This document shows positions 1 through 12,800 of a stretch of DNA of 47,517 bases, piece after piece. This DNA is from Sanchytrium tribonematis. Taxonomy: Eukaryota > Sanchytriomycota > Sanchytriomycetes > Sanchytriales > Sanchytriaceae. A model generated the notes under the pieces. The model did not search any database. It was not told where the DNA came from and was given only the letters and a program-made list of their open reading frames with translations. The position numbers and the translations under genes were made by a program. The number at the start of each line of letters is the position of its first letter. Position 1 is the stretch's first letter. The stretch lies in NCBI GenBank assembly GCA_018985235.1, contig JADGIG010000017.1, positions 1-47,517 of the forward strand. The letters are read 5' to 3'.

Positions 1-22
1 ATGGAAGTGAAGATGTATGGAT

Positions 23-148
23 TTATAAATGTACCATTTCTGGATTTGTGAGATCTGGTGTATAAGTGAGATATTTTGATTTACCAAAAGCAGTCCAATA
101 CACTCTTTGAGATGAAGTAAATGCACTTAGAACTGTAATGAAAAGCAT
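23..148 (-). CDS. possible short secreted-peptide ORF at left edge
   Basis: A 41-codon reading frame on the minus strand opens with ATG followed by a short hydrophobic stretch (MLFITVLSAFTSS), which looks like a signal peptide, then a polar stretch with Trp, Tyr and Pro (RVYWTAFGKSKYLTYTPDL), and stops at TAA near the window edge. It lies downstream of GAPDH on the same strand, with about 150 bp between them. It may be the first exon of a gene running off the left edge, a complete micro-gene, or chance: a frame this long without a stop is only moderately unlikely at this AT content. No family is recognised. Confidence 0.22.
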   Translation of the reverse strand: MLFITVLSAFTSSQRVYWTAFGKSKYLTYTPDLTNPEMVHL

Positions 149-301
149 TGTGGCTTTTATTTTCAGCCCGAATTTATTTTCTAATCGTCATTAAAAATTA
201 GATAGACCTGCACATATCCTTAATTAGATAAATGGAAAAGTTCTCGGTTCTTTCATTACGGATTTGTGTTTCAAAAACAATATATTGAATTTATAAAAAT
301 T

Positions 302-1948
<1,647 letters not shown>

Positions 1949-2364
1949 TTGTTTCAAATAATAGTGGAATCGTTAAGTTTAATTGATTCCTTTTGGTTAA
2001 AGACAAGCAATGAGATCTATTTTTCTACTATGGTTGCGTGCTCTTCAATTTGGTTTCCAAAGCTTGGAAGAAATAAAATCGAAATCCTCGTCAAATTCAT
2101 GTGCCAGTATCATTATTAAAAAACAGAAGAGGTACATGAAAATATTGAATAAGTTTATGATACTCTTCCTTTTGCCATTTGATTTTCAGTTTGAGAGGCA
2201 AAATAGATTCGAGAGAAGGTTAAATTGACAACTCTCTTTGAACTTGTCATGATAAAAAATCTTAAACATAGAACGATGAATCGACGCCATAAGCATAAGG
2301 TTCACAGCCTAGAAAGTCATAAGTGAGTAAATTTTATCAAGTGACCTGACATAAGGGGTAAAAC
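1949..2364. promoter_or_regulatory. divergent intergenic region, acetyltransferase / IMPDH
   Basis: A 416-bp divergent promoter region. A 72-codon plus-strand frame at 2010-2228 has no recognisable features and is probably chance. No CCAATCA box is seen. Immediately before the IMPDH ATG lies ACATAAGGGGTAAAAC. Confidence 0.4.
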
Positions 2365-3879
2365 ATGGACAATATTGAATCAATGGATGGGATTCCAGCC
2401 AAAGAATTATTTCATAAAAATGGGCTTACTTACAACGACTTTCTTATTTTGCCAGGTTACATTGATTTTGCTGCATCAGAAGTGGATGTATCTACAAGAT
2501 TGACTAGAAATTATTCAATTAAATTACCTTTACTATCCAGTCCTATGGACACCGTAACAGAGTCAAAAATGGCTATCCATATGGCATTACAAGGTGGTCT
2601 TGGTGTATTACATCATAATTGCTCTATTGAGGAACAAGCTTTAATGGTACGTCAGGTTAAAAAATATGAAAATGGATTTATTTCCGATCCAGTCACTTTA
2701 GACAAATCCGCTATTTTACAAGACGTATTAAAAATTGTTGAAAAATACGGATTCAGTGGTATTCCTATCACAGAAGATGGAAAAATGAACTCTAAACTTC
2801 TCGGTTTAATTACTCGAAGGGACTATGAATTTATCAAAGATGTGAACACTCCAGTCATCGATATTATGACAAAAGATTTAGTGACTGCTAAAGAAGGCGT
2901 CACTTTAGAAGAAGCAAACAAATTACTTCAAACTTCTAAAAAAGGAAAATTGCCAATTGTTAATGAAAAAGGAGAGTTGGTTGCACTAATTGCAAGAAGT
3001 GACTTGCTTAAGAACCAAAATTACCCAAATGCTTCCAAGAAACCACATACTAAGCAATTACTTTGCTGTGCTGCTATTGGAACCCGTAAAGAAGACCAGA
3101 AAAGATTGAAAGCTCTGGTTGAGGAAGGACTAGATATTGTTGTGATTGATTCAAGCCAGGGCAACTCTATCTATCAGTTAGAAATGATCAAGCATATTCG
3201 GCAACATTATGGATCTAAAATTGACATTATTGGTGGAAACGTAGTTTGTAGAGAACAGGCCCAATCTTTGATTGATGCTGGTGTAGACGCGTTGAGAGTA
3301 GGAATGGGATCTGGGTCAATTTGTATTACTCAAGAAGTCACTGCAGTCGGTAGACCACAAGGAACAGCAGTTTACCAGGTTAGTCAAGTTGCTAGAAAAC
3401 ACGATGTTCCTGTGATTGCAGATGGTGGTATTTCTAACACTGGCCATGCCATCAAGGCTTTGGCTGTTGGTGCTAGCTGTGTCATGATGGGAAGTTTATT
3501 GGCAGGTACTGATGAATCTCCAGGAAGTTATTTTTACCATGAGGGAAGAAGATTAAAAAAATATCGAGGAATGGGAAGTGTCGAAGCCATGCAAAAAAAT
3601 GAGTCAAGTCAAAGCAGATATTTCAGTGAAGCTAGTGTTGTTAAAGTAGCTCAGGGAGTTAGTGGTAGTGTTGTAGATCGTGGTCCTTTAAACAAATTTT
3701 TAGGGTATCTGCATGCTGGATTACAGCACGGATTCCAAGACATTGGCATTAAATCTATTGACGATTTACATAGCAATATGAACAAGGGATCAATTCGATT
3801 TGAGCAAAGAAGTCCTAGTGCTCAAATTGAAGGAAATGTACATGGACTGGTGCAATACGAGAAAAGATTGTATGCTTAA
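2365..3879 (+). CDS. inosine-5'-monophosphate dehydrogenase
   Basis: IMPDH oxidises IMP to XMP with NAD, the committed step of GTP synthesis, as a cytosolic tetramer. The 504-residue protein is complete and of normal length. The N-terminal barrel part has [12 protein letters not shown] and [11 protein letters not shown]. Two CBS domains (about residues 105-215) follow, then the second barrel half with IGGNVV, the Cys loop GSGSICIT (catalytic Cys about residue 320), [21 protein letters not shown] and [14 protein letters not shown]. The flap region is [19 protein letters not shown]. The tail RLYA lacks a peroxisome-type signal. AATAAA lies 7 bases after the stop. The nearest gene is the convergent RGS gene, 38 bp away. 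No intron is seen. Confidence 0.97.
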   Translation: MDNIESMDGIPAKELFHKNGLTYNDFLILPGYIDFAASEVDVSTRLTRNYSIKLPLLSSPMDTVTESKMAIHMALQGGLGVLHHNCSIEEQALMVRQVKKYENGFISDPVTLDKSAILQDVLKIVEKYGFSGIPITEDGKMNSKLLGLITRRDYEFIKDVNTPVIDIMTKDLVTAKEGVTLEEANKLLQTSKKGKLPIVNEKGELVALIARSDLLKNQNYPNASKKPHTKQLLCCAAIGTRKEDQKRLKALVEEGLDIVVIDSSQGNSIYQLEMIKHIRQHYGSKIDIIGGNVVCREQAQSLIDAGVDALRVGMGSGSICITQEVTAVGRPQGTAVYQVSQVARKHDVPVIADGGISNTGHAIKALAVGASCVMMGSLLAGTDESPGSYFYHEGRRLKKYRGMGSVEAMQKNESSQSRYFSEASVVKVAQGVSGSVVDRGPLNKFLGYLHAGLQHGFQDIGIKSIDDLHSNMNKGSIRFEQRSPSAQIEGNVHGLVQYEKRLYA

Positions 3880-3917
3880 AATATCAATAAAGCAAAGTAC
3901 CTTTATTGTTGGTACTT

Positions 3918-4778
3918 CTACCATTTATATGGCGGACATACCAGTAATATAATGTAAACAGCCAGTGAGAATATAATGGATTTCTTTCTGATCTCAGATG
4001 CTCTCATATCTTGGTATATGCAAGCATATTCATCTTCGACCGTTACGCCTTCATATTTTACAATATTTGCTTTGCGTTTTCCAGCAAAATAAACGCAAAA
4101 CTTACTCTTCCATTGTAGAAAGTAAATAAAGGACTCGTAAATTAAAGGAAAAGTACACAATCTATAATAATTGTATTCCTGAAATCCCATAATCAGCCCA
4201 TAAAACGACCCTGTAAATACCAAGAATGCCATTGCAAAGATCAGCCTCAAATTTTGGTGGTGCTTTTGAATATTTTGATTCAAATGTGTTTCCTTGAATT
4301 TGGGCAAATCATTTTGAAGAATAGTCTCCATAATAGATTGCTTTGCAGGAAGAAATATAGCCGGAGAGTATTCGCCATTTCTAAATTGGTTCAGGCAATG
4401 ATCCCTTATATCAGAGTAGATATTGATTTCAAGTCTAGATCCTGGTAGAATATATAAATCAACCAATTTAGCACATATGGATTTCGCCCAAATATCAAGA
4501 TCCTCTGAAGACTTTGGATCGCACTGATAGTCCTGCATTCCTTTAATTTGACTTACAGTGGTATCATTGTTATCCAGCTTACTTTCGATTTTTAATTTTA
4601 CACATTCTCGACGATAAACTTCCATAAATTTAGATATCTCAAAGTAAAACAATGTGCATTCAGTGGTGTAAGTGCTTTCCACGAATTGAATCCACTTCTG
4701 ACGTGTAATTGGTTCTTTTGTCTGCCCAGAAAATATTTTATGAATTAATTCTTTGTCCCCAAGTAGATGGTTTTTCAT
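3918..4778 (-). CDS. RGS-domain protein with C-terminal membrane spans, Rax1-like
   Basis: A 286-residue protein. Residues about 25-155 fit the RGS fold (regulator of G-protein signalling, a GTPase activator for G-alpha): WIQFVESTYTTECTLFYFEI, LYILPGSRLEINI and NGEYSPAIFLPAKQSIMETI match the family's Glu-Phe/Tyr, PGS-EIN and A-x-x-x-ME positions. After it come hydrophobic segments near residues 178-198 (LRLIFAMAFLVFTGSFYGLI), about 205-225, and 264-280 (SIIFSLAVYIILLVC), so it is probably an integral membrane protein. This layout matches fungal Rax1-type proteins, which mark bud-site or polarity landmarks in yeast; the function here is inferred. Whether GAP activity remains is unknown, because Rax1-type RGS domains are divergent. 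Confidence 0.75.
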   Translation of the reverse strand: MKNHLLGDKELIHKIFSGQTKEPITRQKWIQFVESTYTTECTLFYFEISKFMEVYRRECVKLKIESKLDNNDTTVSQIKGMQDYQCDPKSSEDLDIWAKSICAKLVDLYILPGSRLEINIYSDIRDHCLNQFRNGEYSPAIFLPAKQSIMETILQNDLPKFKETHLNQNIQKHHQNLRLIFAMAFLVFTGSFYGLIMGFQEYNYYRLCTFPLIYESFIYFLQWKSKFCVYFAGKRKANIVKYEGVTVEDEYACIYQDMRASEIRKKSIIFSLAVYIILLVCPPYKW

Positions 4779-5039
4779 GAATGTGGCTTGCTATTATCGA
4801 ATTGATGGTGTAACTGCAGAATTATTGTTGTGGGTCTTAATAAAAAATTAATTATTGATAATTATTGTGACCAAATTTATCATCAAAACATCGACAAATT
4901 GAAATTTTTTTAATGAATAACTCAAAGTCCTTGGGATCGATTATGGGTTTCCGCGGTATTTTATCTGTGACGCTAAAACAATTCTTTTCTAGTACTCCTT
5001 TGTATGCGTTTTATGGATAAGGGTTTGTGTACTCAATAT

Positions 5040-5579
5040 TTATTGAAATAGAACGAAAAAAATGGTCATAATAAATGTGGAATCATAAAAATTTTGAACA
5101 CCGGCATTTCTTACATAGGTGTCGTTTTGATTTTTACTTGGAGGCGTAGGAGTAGCCGCAGATGGATTTGCAGGCGTCACAGTGTTCTTTGGGATAGGAT
5201 TTGCACTTGGAGGTGGTACGTTTTGAACACTCGCACCTTTAATTTGGACAACCGGACTCAAAACACAATCACCGACAACTTGCGCGTTGCAAACTTGGAT
5301 AATATAATTTCCTGAAGCCCAATCTGCTGGGAGTGTATAAATCCATCTTGCCCATTCAGAAGGATCGTATTGCGCGATATTTCTATAAACTGCTTTAGTA
5401 TCAGCGTATAAACAATCAATATTCACACTTACTGGATATCCTGGCGCAAGAGCAACTGGGGTATTTCCTGCTAACCATTCAATATTGATCTCAGTACCAG
5501 CTGTCCAGATTTCACCAACTACAGGTTTATTCAATGTCAACATTGTAGCTTGCACAACATTTGAGAAAATGGGTAACAT
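5040..5579 (-). CDS. Kre9/Knh1-like GPI-anchored cell-wall protein
   Basis: A 179-residue secreted protein. After a very short leader (MLPIFSNVVQA) comes a Kre9/Knh1-type domain, an immunoglobulin-like fold seen in fungal Ser/Thr-rich GPI proteins: TLNKPVVGEIWTAGTEINIEW, then WIYTLPADWASGNYIIQVC. A Pro/Ser/Thr/Ala-rich linker follows (PPPSANPIPKNTVTPAN), then a hydrophobic tail ending at the stop (STFIMTIFFVLFQ), as expected for a GPI attachment signal. The hydrophobic core of the leader is short, and an in-frame TGA lies just upstream, so a missed first exon is possible. The stop lies inside CAATAAA. In fungi such proteins act in beta-1,6-glucan assembly or wall anchoring; its presence supports a walled fungal stage. 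Confidence 0.75.
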   Translation of the reverse strand: MLPIFSNVVQATMLTLNKPVVGEIWTAGTEINIEWLAGNTPVALAPGYPVSVNIDCLYADTKAVYRNIAQYDPSEWARWIYTLPADWASGNYIIQVCNAQVVGDCVLSPVVQIKGASVQNVPPPSANPIPKNTVTPANPSAATPTPPSKNQNDTYVRNAGVQNFYDSTFIMTIFFVLFQ

Positions 5580-5857
5580 AACAATTTCGCGACATTTTTT
5601 TCAAGTCAGAGGATTTGATTTAAATGGTCAGAAATATGTTTATTATAAACTCCGATCGTCAATCAGTGCTTTGAGTTTTTCATAGGCTTCTTGAACTTAG
5701 AAAAATTTTGATTTTTTGTAAATTCTGTTTATATTTTTTGATGACATTTACACTGCAATGAATTTGCTTAAATGGATTTGCGCTTTAATAACGAGATATA
5801 AATTATTTTGTCAATGAGAAGTACACTTGCAATAATTAATCTGATTTAATTTTTTAA

Positions 5858-6295
5858 ATGTTTTTCAAAATCTTCCATAAAAAAGAAAAAGATACTATAA
5901 AAGAAGAATATTCCAAGTTATCTGAAATTAAACGCTACCAACAAATGCGATGGATCTCTCTTATAACAGAAGGAAATGGAGAATATTATTTTGCATCGTT
6001 AAATGCACCCATGCTACAAAAGACTTGGTCGGCAGAGAAAAAAAAAGAAATGCTCTGCAAACTCAACCAATTAACGAAAGATGTGGACCGCTATGTTGAT
6101 TGCTGTAAGGTTGATAATGATGATATCATATCAGTTCGTAGTAGAATAGATCTTTCAATCCGTGCAATAAATAGAAGTTTAATTTATTTAACGAATCAAT
6201 GGGATATTACAGAGATGGAAAAATCATCAATTCGTCCTTCGCCAACAAATGAAGTCTTCAGCAGCTCAACTCCCCCCATATTTTGTGAATTTTAA
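5858..6295 (+). CDS. hypothetical protein, 145 aa
   Basis: A short complete frame starting MFFKIFHKKEKDTIKEEY, with a central helical region (WSAEKKKEMLCKLNQLTKDVDRYVDCC) and a Ser/Pro-rich end. There is no signal peptide or membrane span, and no family is recognised. It is transcribed divergently from the Kre9-like gene with 278 bp between starts, and convergently with the next gene. Codon use is like its neighbours. The coding call rests on length, start context and placement only. Confidence 0.55.
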   Translation: MFFKIFHKKEKDTIKEEYSKLSEIKRYQQMRWISLITEGNGEYYFASLNAPMLQKTWSAEKKKEMLCKLNQLTKDVDRYVDCCKVDNDDIISVRSRIDLSIRAINRSLIYLTNQWDITEMEKSSIRPSPTNEVFSSSTPPIFCEF

Positions 6296-6381
6296 AATAA
6301 TTCAGCAGATAAAGACTTTAATTCTCGGCTAATTCTTTTAGTGGTTAAACAACTTCTTTATTAACGCTCCTTGATTTTCTT

Positions 6382-7260
6382 TTACTCTAAACTACGACCC
6401 TCCAATTTGTTTTCTACTTTCATACTCTGAAAATTCTCTTTACACACTTTCAAGGTGTTGCTGAGTAGTTCAAAGTCGGCTTCCTTCCATGTGGGTTCTC
6501 CTAAAATGAGTCTCTTTGTATCCAAAGAACTAACCCATTCGTCCTGATTAGGATGCTTTCCAGGCATAAACATATTTTTGGTCGAATATTTAATATCGCG
6601 AATCACATCCACATTTACCAATTTGTTATAGAAATCATTATCTTGACGATAAAGACATTCGACAACTTTTGATCGCTTTGGTGTAGATTTGAAATCAAGA
6701 TCGCCAACGACCGTAAACACAGAGTATTCATCACCATTAGTAAAAGTCACATGGTCCCAATTTATAGTAGCTTTTGAATTTTCATACACTGGTACAAATA
6801 CCTTTCTTTTCGTTAAAAATTTAGCATAGACGGATAAAGAATCTAAATCGATAGGAATCTGCATATCGATTTCTTTACTATTGACTTCATTAGAGAGACC
6901 CGCTTCCACAAATTTTATAACTAATTTTCTTTGACCTTCTACTTCTTCCACTTTGACCCAAACATTCCTTAAAGTTAAATCCTTTAAAATATAGTATTCT
7001 TTTTTGTAAATAAGTTTGCCATCTTCAAACGGATTCCACTTTGATTTTATTTCATTTGTAGGCTCAACGTGCGAAATTTTGTTAACAGATATTTCATCTG
7101 AAGACTTGTTATGTAAAACTTTGTTTTCCAATGCTTTTGAAGATGTTTTCAAAAATTTCTTAAGTTGGCCCAAGTTGGTAATGTCGTGCGCATTAAAGAA
7201 TTTTTGAGCATCCTGTTTTACGTCTGCTTCTTTATTACCCAAGTCGTACGATACATACAT
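6382..7260 (-). CDS. hypothetical protein, 292 aa
   Basis: The credible start is the ATG at 7260 (MYVSYDLGNKEADVKQDAQ); the frame extends 18 bases upstream only to a TTG. The protein is soluble, mixed alpha/beta and lysine-rich, with a possible beta-rich middle (YYILKDLTLRNVWVKVEE, LVIKFVEAGLS) and a C-terminal part containing TKRLILGEPTWKEADFELLS. No domain is recognised. AATAAA lies about 20 bases past the stop. It shares a 233-bp divergent promoter with urease that carries three CCAATCA boxes, so the two may be co-regulated. A Crinkler-type effector was considered, but no defining motif was found. Confidence 0.7.
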   Translation of the reverse strand: MYVSYDLGNKEADVKQDAQKFFNAHDITNLGQLKKFLKTSSKALENKVLHNKSSDEISVNKISHVEPTNEIKSKWNPFEDGKLIYKKEYYILKDLTLRNVWVKVEEVEGQRKLVIKFVEAGLSNEVNSKEIDMQIPIDLDSLSVYAKFLTKRKVFVPVYENSKATINWDHVTFTNGDEYSVFTVVGDLDFKSTPKRSKVVECLYRQDNDFYNKLVNVDVIRDIKYSTKNMFMPGKHPNQDEWVSSLDTKRLILGEPTWKEADFELLSNTLKVCKENFQSMKVENKLEGRSLE

Positions 7261-7493
7261 ATTAAGTTCAACAGACAAAAAATAAGTTCGTCAGAGGAGC
7301 ATTTTTTTTAAAATAGATTCTGTTAAATTTCAACCAATCAAAAGGCCATACAATTCTTGCACATACACACTTATTTACCAACCAATCAACAAGCATCACA
7401 CCAATCAACTTAGCACCCTTGAATTAAATTAAGAGGTATGATTTTATGATTTTACTGATAACAAGTTCGCGAGATTCATAAATTCTCTCCGTG
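7261..7493. promoter_or_regulatory. divergent promoter with three CCAATCA boxes
   Basis: Between the unknown gene (minus) and urease (plus) lie three CCAATCA copies, at about 7334, 7382 and 7401; the first continues AAAAGGCCA. CCAAT is the core site of the NF-Y/HAP complex in fungi and animals. The boxes are 90-160 bp upstream of the urease ATG, a normal distance. Binding is inferred from the motif only. Confidence 0.5.
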
Positions 7494-9878
7494 ATGCAAT
7501 TGTTACAACGAGAAGCAGAAAAATTGCAAATTTATACAATGGCACAAATAGCCGTGTCTAAATTAAAGATAGGACAGCGATTAAATATACCATTTACAAT
7601 CGCACTTATTACGCATTTATGCCTCCAGCACATGTCAATGCATTCAGTCGCAGAATTAATGAGCTTGGCGCGACAATGGATAGGTAAGGACATGGTCATG
7701 TTTGGTGTCAACAGCGTAGTGACTAGTATACAAGTTGAAGGAACATTTAGAGATGGCACTAAATTACTAACGGTTCATTATCCCATTTGCGAATTTGGTA
7801 ACTGGAAATTACTTGGGCTTGAAAAAAAAGAATTGCCTTTATTGGACAATGTTTGTCCTGGTGAATACATTAATGCACCTGGATTAATCACCTTGAACGA
7901 AAATAGACGAAAAATCTCATTTGTGGTTAAAAATACCGGTGATCGGCCTATTCAAATTGGATCTCATTATCCATTTAGTGAAGCAAATCCATATTTATTA
8001 TTCGATAGACTTGCTTCAGTCAATATGCATTTGGATATTCCATCAGGAACATCTGTTAGATTTGAACCAGGACAATCTCACACAGTTCAATTATGTGAAT
8101 ATTCTGGCAACAAGAAAGTATCTGGTGCCAATGGAATCACAGCACAATTGCTTGAAAAGAATATTCCAACTGGATACAAACATGAAGTATCTGAGATTAA
8201 GACAGATTGCACCAACAAGAAATTAACGCACGAAGATTATTGTCATTTATATGGGCCTACTACAGGTGATAAAATTAGATTAGCAGATACAAATATTTTG
8301 ATTGAAGTAGAAAAAGATTTATCTATGTATGGCGACGAGTCTGTGTTTGGAGGTGGAAAATCAATAAGAGAAGGCATGTTACAATCCAACTCAGATTGCA
8401 GTAATCCAATGGATGTCGTGATTACAAATTGTTTAATATTAGATTATACTGGAATATATAAAGCAGATGTTGGCATTAAAAATGAAGAAATTGCGTGTAT
8501 TGGAAAATCAGGTAATCCAGATATTACGGAATGCGATATGCACATTACAGCGCACACAGATATTATTAGCGGTGAGCATATGATTTTGACTGCTGGTGCT
8601 ATAGATACTCATGTACATTTCATAAGTAGAGAAATGTGTTTAAATGCATTGGAAAGTGGCACAACAACTTTAATTGGAGGTGGAAATGGACCCACAACAG
8701 GCACCAATGCAACAACTTGCACACCTGGTATAGCAGTGAAGCACATGCTGCAAGATTCAGATGATTTACCCATTAATTTGGGATTTACAGGAAAAGGCAA
8801 TTCCACCAATTTAAAACATTTACAAGCTCAAATAGATATGGGATGCGTGGGTCTAAAATTACATGAAGATTGGGGAACTTCTACAAGTGCTATTGATGCT
8901 TGCTTGACTATTTGTGAAAAGAATGATGTACAGTGCACCATTCACACAGATACTTTAAATGAAGGTGGATTCGTACAAGAAACCATTAAAGCATTCAAGG
9001 GAAGAACCATCCACACATACCACACTGAGGGTGCTGGGGGAGGCCACGCACCAGATATTATTACTTTGGCTCAATTTCCAAATGTGATACCCAGTAGTAC
9101 AAATCCCACGAGATGCTTAACTGTGAATACAATTGACGAGCATCTGGATATGCTCATGGTATGCCATCATTTAAATAAGAATATTAAGGAAGATTTGCAA
9201 TTTGCAGAAAGTCGAATTAGAAAAGAAACCATCATGGCAGAAGATGTGATGCAAGATCGTGGTATTTTAAGTATTATTAGCAGTGATAGCATGGCCATGG
9301 GTAGAATTGGAGAAGTGATTAGTAGAACATGGCAAAGTTGTCATCATATGATTGAGCAAGAACAGACTCAAAATCAAACACAAAATGAGCGAGTGAAGCG
9401 ATATATTGCGAAATACACGATAAATCCAGCAATTGCACATGGATTCGGACATTTACTAGGAAGTATTGAAGTGGGTAAGGTAGCTGATTTGGTGCTATGG
9501 CAACCTGCCTATTTTGGAAGCAAACCATTTATGATTATTAAACAAGGTAAAATATGTATGAGCCAAATGGGAGATGGGAATGCTAGTATACCCACGTGTG
9601 AACCAGTTATTATGAGAAAACAATTTGGTTATCGGAACAACGGAATTGCGTTTATCAGCAAATCAAGTTCTGCTAATGTCGAAAAATACAAATTAAGCAA
9701 GCGGATAGAAGTTGTCAAGAATTGCAATAATGTTGGAAAGAAAGATATGAAATTAAACAGTGAATGTCCTGAAATCACCGTCAATCCAGAAACTTTTCAA
9801 GTGCGGGTCAATGGTGAATTGATGGTTAGTAAAGAAGCAGAGACCTTGCCATTGAGTACTTTATATCAAGCTTTTTAA
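7494..9878 (+). CDS. urease, single-chain (gamma-beta-alpha fused), nickel enzyme
   Basis: A 794-residue cytosolic urease that hydrolyses urea to ammonia and carbamate. Start at ATG 7494 (a GTG lies directly before it). The gamma part begins MQLLQREAEKLQ, the beta part contains GDRPIQIGSHYPF, and the alpha part begins at about residue 245 with YCHLYGPTTGDKIRLAD. Nickel ligands are present: the His pair in AIDTHVHF (373, 375), the carbamylated Lys in GCVGLKLHED (455), His in CTIHTDT (484) and HTEGAGGGHAPD (510), and Asp in SSDSMAMGR (598). The mobile-flap region keeps VCHHLN. One oddity is the beta-part motif GSHYPFSEAN where the family usually has a second His (HYHF). The stop overlaps AATAAA, and the convergent helicase gene ends 19 bp away. 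The accessory proteins UreD, UreF and UreG are not in the window. Confidence 0.97.
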   Translation: MQLLQREAEKLQIYTMAQIAVSKLKIGQRLNIPFTIALITHLCLQHMSMHSVAELMSLARQWIGKDMVMFGVNSVVTSIQVEGTFRDGTKLLTVHYPICEFGNWKLLGLEKKELPLLDNVCPGEYINAPGLITLNENRRKISFVVKNTGDRPIQIGSHYPFSEANPYLLFDRLASVNMHLDIPSGTSVRFEPGQSHTVQLCEYSGNKKVSGANGITAQLLEKNIPTGYKHEVSEIKTDCTNKKLTHEDYCHLYGPTTGDKIRLADTNILIEVEKDLSMYGDESVFGGGKSIREGMLQSNSDCSNPMDVVITNCLILDYTGIYKADVGIKNEEIACIGKSGNPDITECDMHITAHTDIISGEHMILTAGAIDTHVHFISREMCLNALESGTTTLIGGGNGPTTGTNATTCTPGIAVKHMLQDSDDLPINLGFTGKGNSTNLKHLQAQIDMGCVGLKLHEDWGTSTSAIDACLTICEKNDVQCTIHTDTLNEGGFVQETIKAFKGRTIHTYHTEGAGGGHAPDIITLAQFPNVIPSSTNPTRCLTVNTIDEHLDMLMVCHHLNKNIKEDLQFAESRIRKETIMAEDVMQDRGILSIISSDSMAMGRIGEVISRTWQSCHHMIEQEQTQNQTQNERVKRYIAKYTINPAIAHGFGHLLGSIEVGKVADLVLWQPAYFGSKPFMIIKQGKICMSQMGDGNASIPTCEPVIMRKQFGYRNNGIAFISKSSSANVEKYKLSKRIEVVKNCNNVGKKDMKLNSECPEITVNPETFQVRVNGELMVSKEAETLPLSTLYQAF

Positions 9879-9897
9879 TAAATATGACAAAATTTAT

Positions 9898-12800
9898 TTA
9901 ACAACCTTGAAATGATTTAAATGATGCAATTGTTTTGACTTGCTTCACATTTTGTTGTAAATCAAAATAATTTGTAAATTTGTCTTGATTTTCGAAAAAT
10001 GACAAAAGGGGCTCAACATTTTCTTCAAAAATAAGACTTGAAAAAGCGCTGCTAATCAATGACCTGCATTCTAAAAATTGATACAAAAACAAATTTCTAA
10101 AGCACAAATTAACACATTTTTCAAAATACATGGATTTCAGATTACAATCTAATTTGTGCAAGGACTGCGCCAATGCATTGCCACGAAGGATTTTATAGGC
10201 ATTTGATTTCGATTTTGAGATGCTGAGCCACTTCTTGATGGCACGCTCAAATTTCGATAACAAATGAGAATTACACTCAAAAACAATCGTTTCCAAAGTG
10301 CCGTGTTTAGAAGCTTGGATGTATTTCATGAAATTTTCGACTGGCTCTGGTTTTTTGTTTAAGATTGGACAGCTCAAAATATGAGTGGATTCATTTAAAT
10401 TGATTGTAACGACATTTGGGTCATCGGAGGCCTTTTTAAAGAGATAAATGACTGGGTCATGCATTTCATATTGTATCGTTTCCCACATAAAATGGCCAAT
10501 GGCTGTCGGATGGCTTGTATTTTCATTTAAAAGAACCTCTGAAAACAAATTTGTGTCTCTGATTATATGTTTTTTCAAATCCATCAGTTGGTTGTGTTTT
10601 CGAATAAGCTGAAGCAACACAAAACAAGCTTTGTAAAATCTAGTATAAAATATAAAACGATAATGTCCTAGACTTTGGCTTGAGCTGGAAGCCAATACAC
10701 TCCATCTGTCTAGAAATTGAGTAGTTAAAACGCCCATGAAACCAAATAATTCAGTCATGAATCTTTGCAAGGGGCCCATGTTAAAAGAATGCACAGAATG
10801 GTCTTTTGCGCAGTAATTAGAATAATAAGAAAAAGGAATTAGTAAATACTCAAACATAGGATGCCTAGCGGCCATGATCACAGAATGAGAAACAAAGAGT
10901 TCCAACAGCGTCAAAAATATCCAAGGAGACACGCAAATTTGATTTCTTTTTGCCAAGTTGACTGTTTTCAGTAGAAAAGGCCCTAATTTCATTTGAGATT
11001 CCATGGTTTGGTGTAGTTTCAAAGACATTAAAACTTCATTATAAGCGATTAAATATTCTGCATTGCTCACGTCTTTCATTGAAATATCATTTAATGTCGC
11101 AAATAATGATACAGCACAATAATAATTGGAATTATTCGTGATATCATTTCTAGAAGTCAATTGTTTGATGTAAAAATGCATAGCTTGTTTGTATTTATAA
11201 AATGGATGCTCTCCGGCATGAATCCAATATTCAGGAAACACAACAAACACTCGGAGGAGAGACAGCATCGAACTATTTTGAAAAACATTTGGCACAATTT
11301 TCTGAAATCTGCCGTACAAATTTAAACAAAACAAGCTGAGTGATTCTATCCATCTAAATAAATTTTCATAGTCGTACATAACTTTCCAATCGACACCGAT
11401 TGGAAGCTCCAAATTAAACTGGTTCAAAATAGGCCCAAAATCTGGATCGAATTTGAAAATACAATCAACCGAATTCTCAAAAGTTTGCACATGCCTCCTC
11501 ATCATAGATGGAAGGCCATTAAATATTTGGATGCTATATTTTACAGTATCATTTTTATGTTCAGGATATACACAGGAGGATTGTTCTGCTTTAGATCCGA
11601 TTTTTACAAAACGGTCCTCTTGTTTTACAATTCCTAATTCTAATAAAAGATAATTGAATTTCCTATATTCAGCCTTATTGGAATACGCCTTGAGCAATCG
11701 TAGTTTAAAAAGCCACGCAACAATGTCGTTTAATAAATCGATAAATTTTTTAAATTCCAACTTATTTCGTTGCTTTGAAACATACAGCAATTTAAAATAA
11801 GGGTCTAATTTATCGAGGTTATCTTTTGATAGTGGTAGTTTCTGTAGGTAGTTGTGAAAAAACTCTTCGTTTTCATTTCTCCCAATTATTTTCAAATCCT
11901 TTAAAAGCGAATCGGAAATACCATAGGTACACAAAGCAATGTTCACATGCGACAAAGGACATTCTATGTCGTACTTTTTGTAAATATGCAGCAAATGGCC
12001 ATAATCATGAGATTCAAGTAAAAAGTTAATTCCTTTCTCCTTTAAATCCATCTTGATTGAAAATTCAGCTGCCATTCTAATTCTTTTGAATTCTAAGAAA
12101 GTTTTAAACAATATCTCCTGATCGTTGCTATAGAGCAATACTAGCAATTGCTGTAATTCTGATTTAGTCACACGATCATCTCGGGCGAATATTTCCCGAA
12201 CAAATTTAGAGAGTTGTTTGATGGCTGCAGAATAGGAGTCAGAAATAGGTTTGAGTAATTGAAAAGCTTTGGAATATAAATTATACTCGCTATTGGATAT
12301 AAAACAGCGTAAAAATTTCTCAGGACTTTCAATCTGGCTTGAATTTTTTATACTCAAATGAACAAATGGCTCAAGGCGATTGTAATAGCAATTGCAATTA
12401 ATTTTGTCATCTTTCTCGTAGTTTGGCTTGCCAAATGCATCTAAAAAAACCTGAAGTTGGTTTGAAATATCATCAAGAAGCATATTTTTAATGTTAGCAT
12501 CTAAAACGGATTGAAAAAAGGAAACTGCATTTTGATAATCGCCATTTCTCCAACATTGAATAGCCTTGGTTCTATTCTGCTCAATTTCACTACCAGCACG
12601 TCTAAAGCAACGCAAAGCGGCTGCAAAATTATCTCGGTTTCGTAATTCAATTCCTTTTTCAAGAAATTCTTCCATGGTTGAATGAACAGCAAAATTACCT
12701 GCACCATCTACAACTCTATCAAATGTGGAGCCAAACAACGACTTTAAAATATTACCAGCTTCTATTTTTTCATCAAACATAATCAGTCTATTTTGGCTTC

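Noticed and set aside
3-140. Plus-strand stretch FVRSGV (stop) VRYFDLPK resembling the C-terminus of LSm2 snRNP proteins
   Set aside because: Only about 14 residues align, two stops interrupt it, and an open minus-strand frame with a signal-like start covers the same bases.
2010-2228. 72-codon plus-strand frame in the acetyltransferase/IMPDH promoter
   Set aside because: No domain, unusual composition and placement inside a divergent promoter; probably chance.
6382-7260. Crinkler effector identity for the 292-residue unknown protein
   Set aside because: No P-loop, no CRN header and no recognisable CRN C-terminal domain; only the general lysine-rich character is similar.
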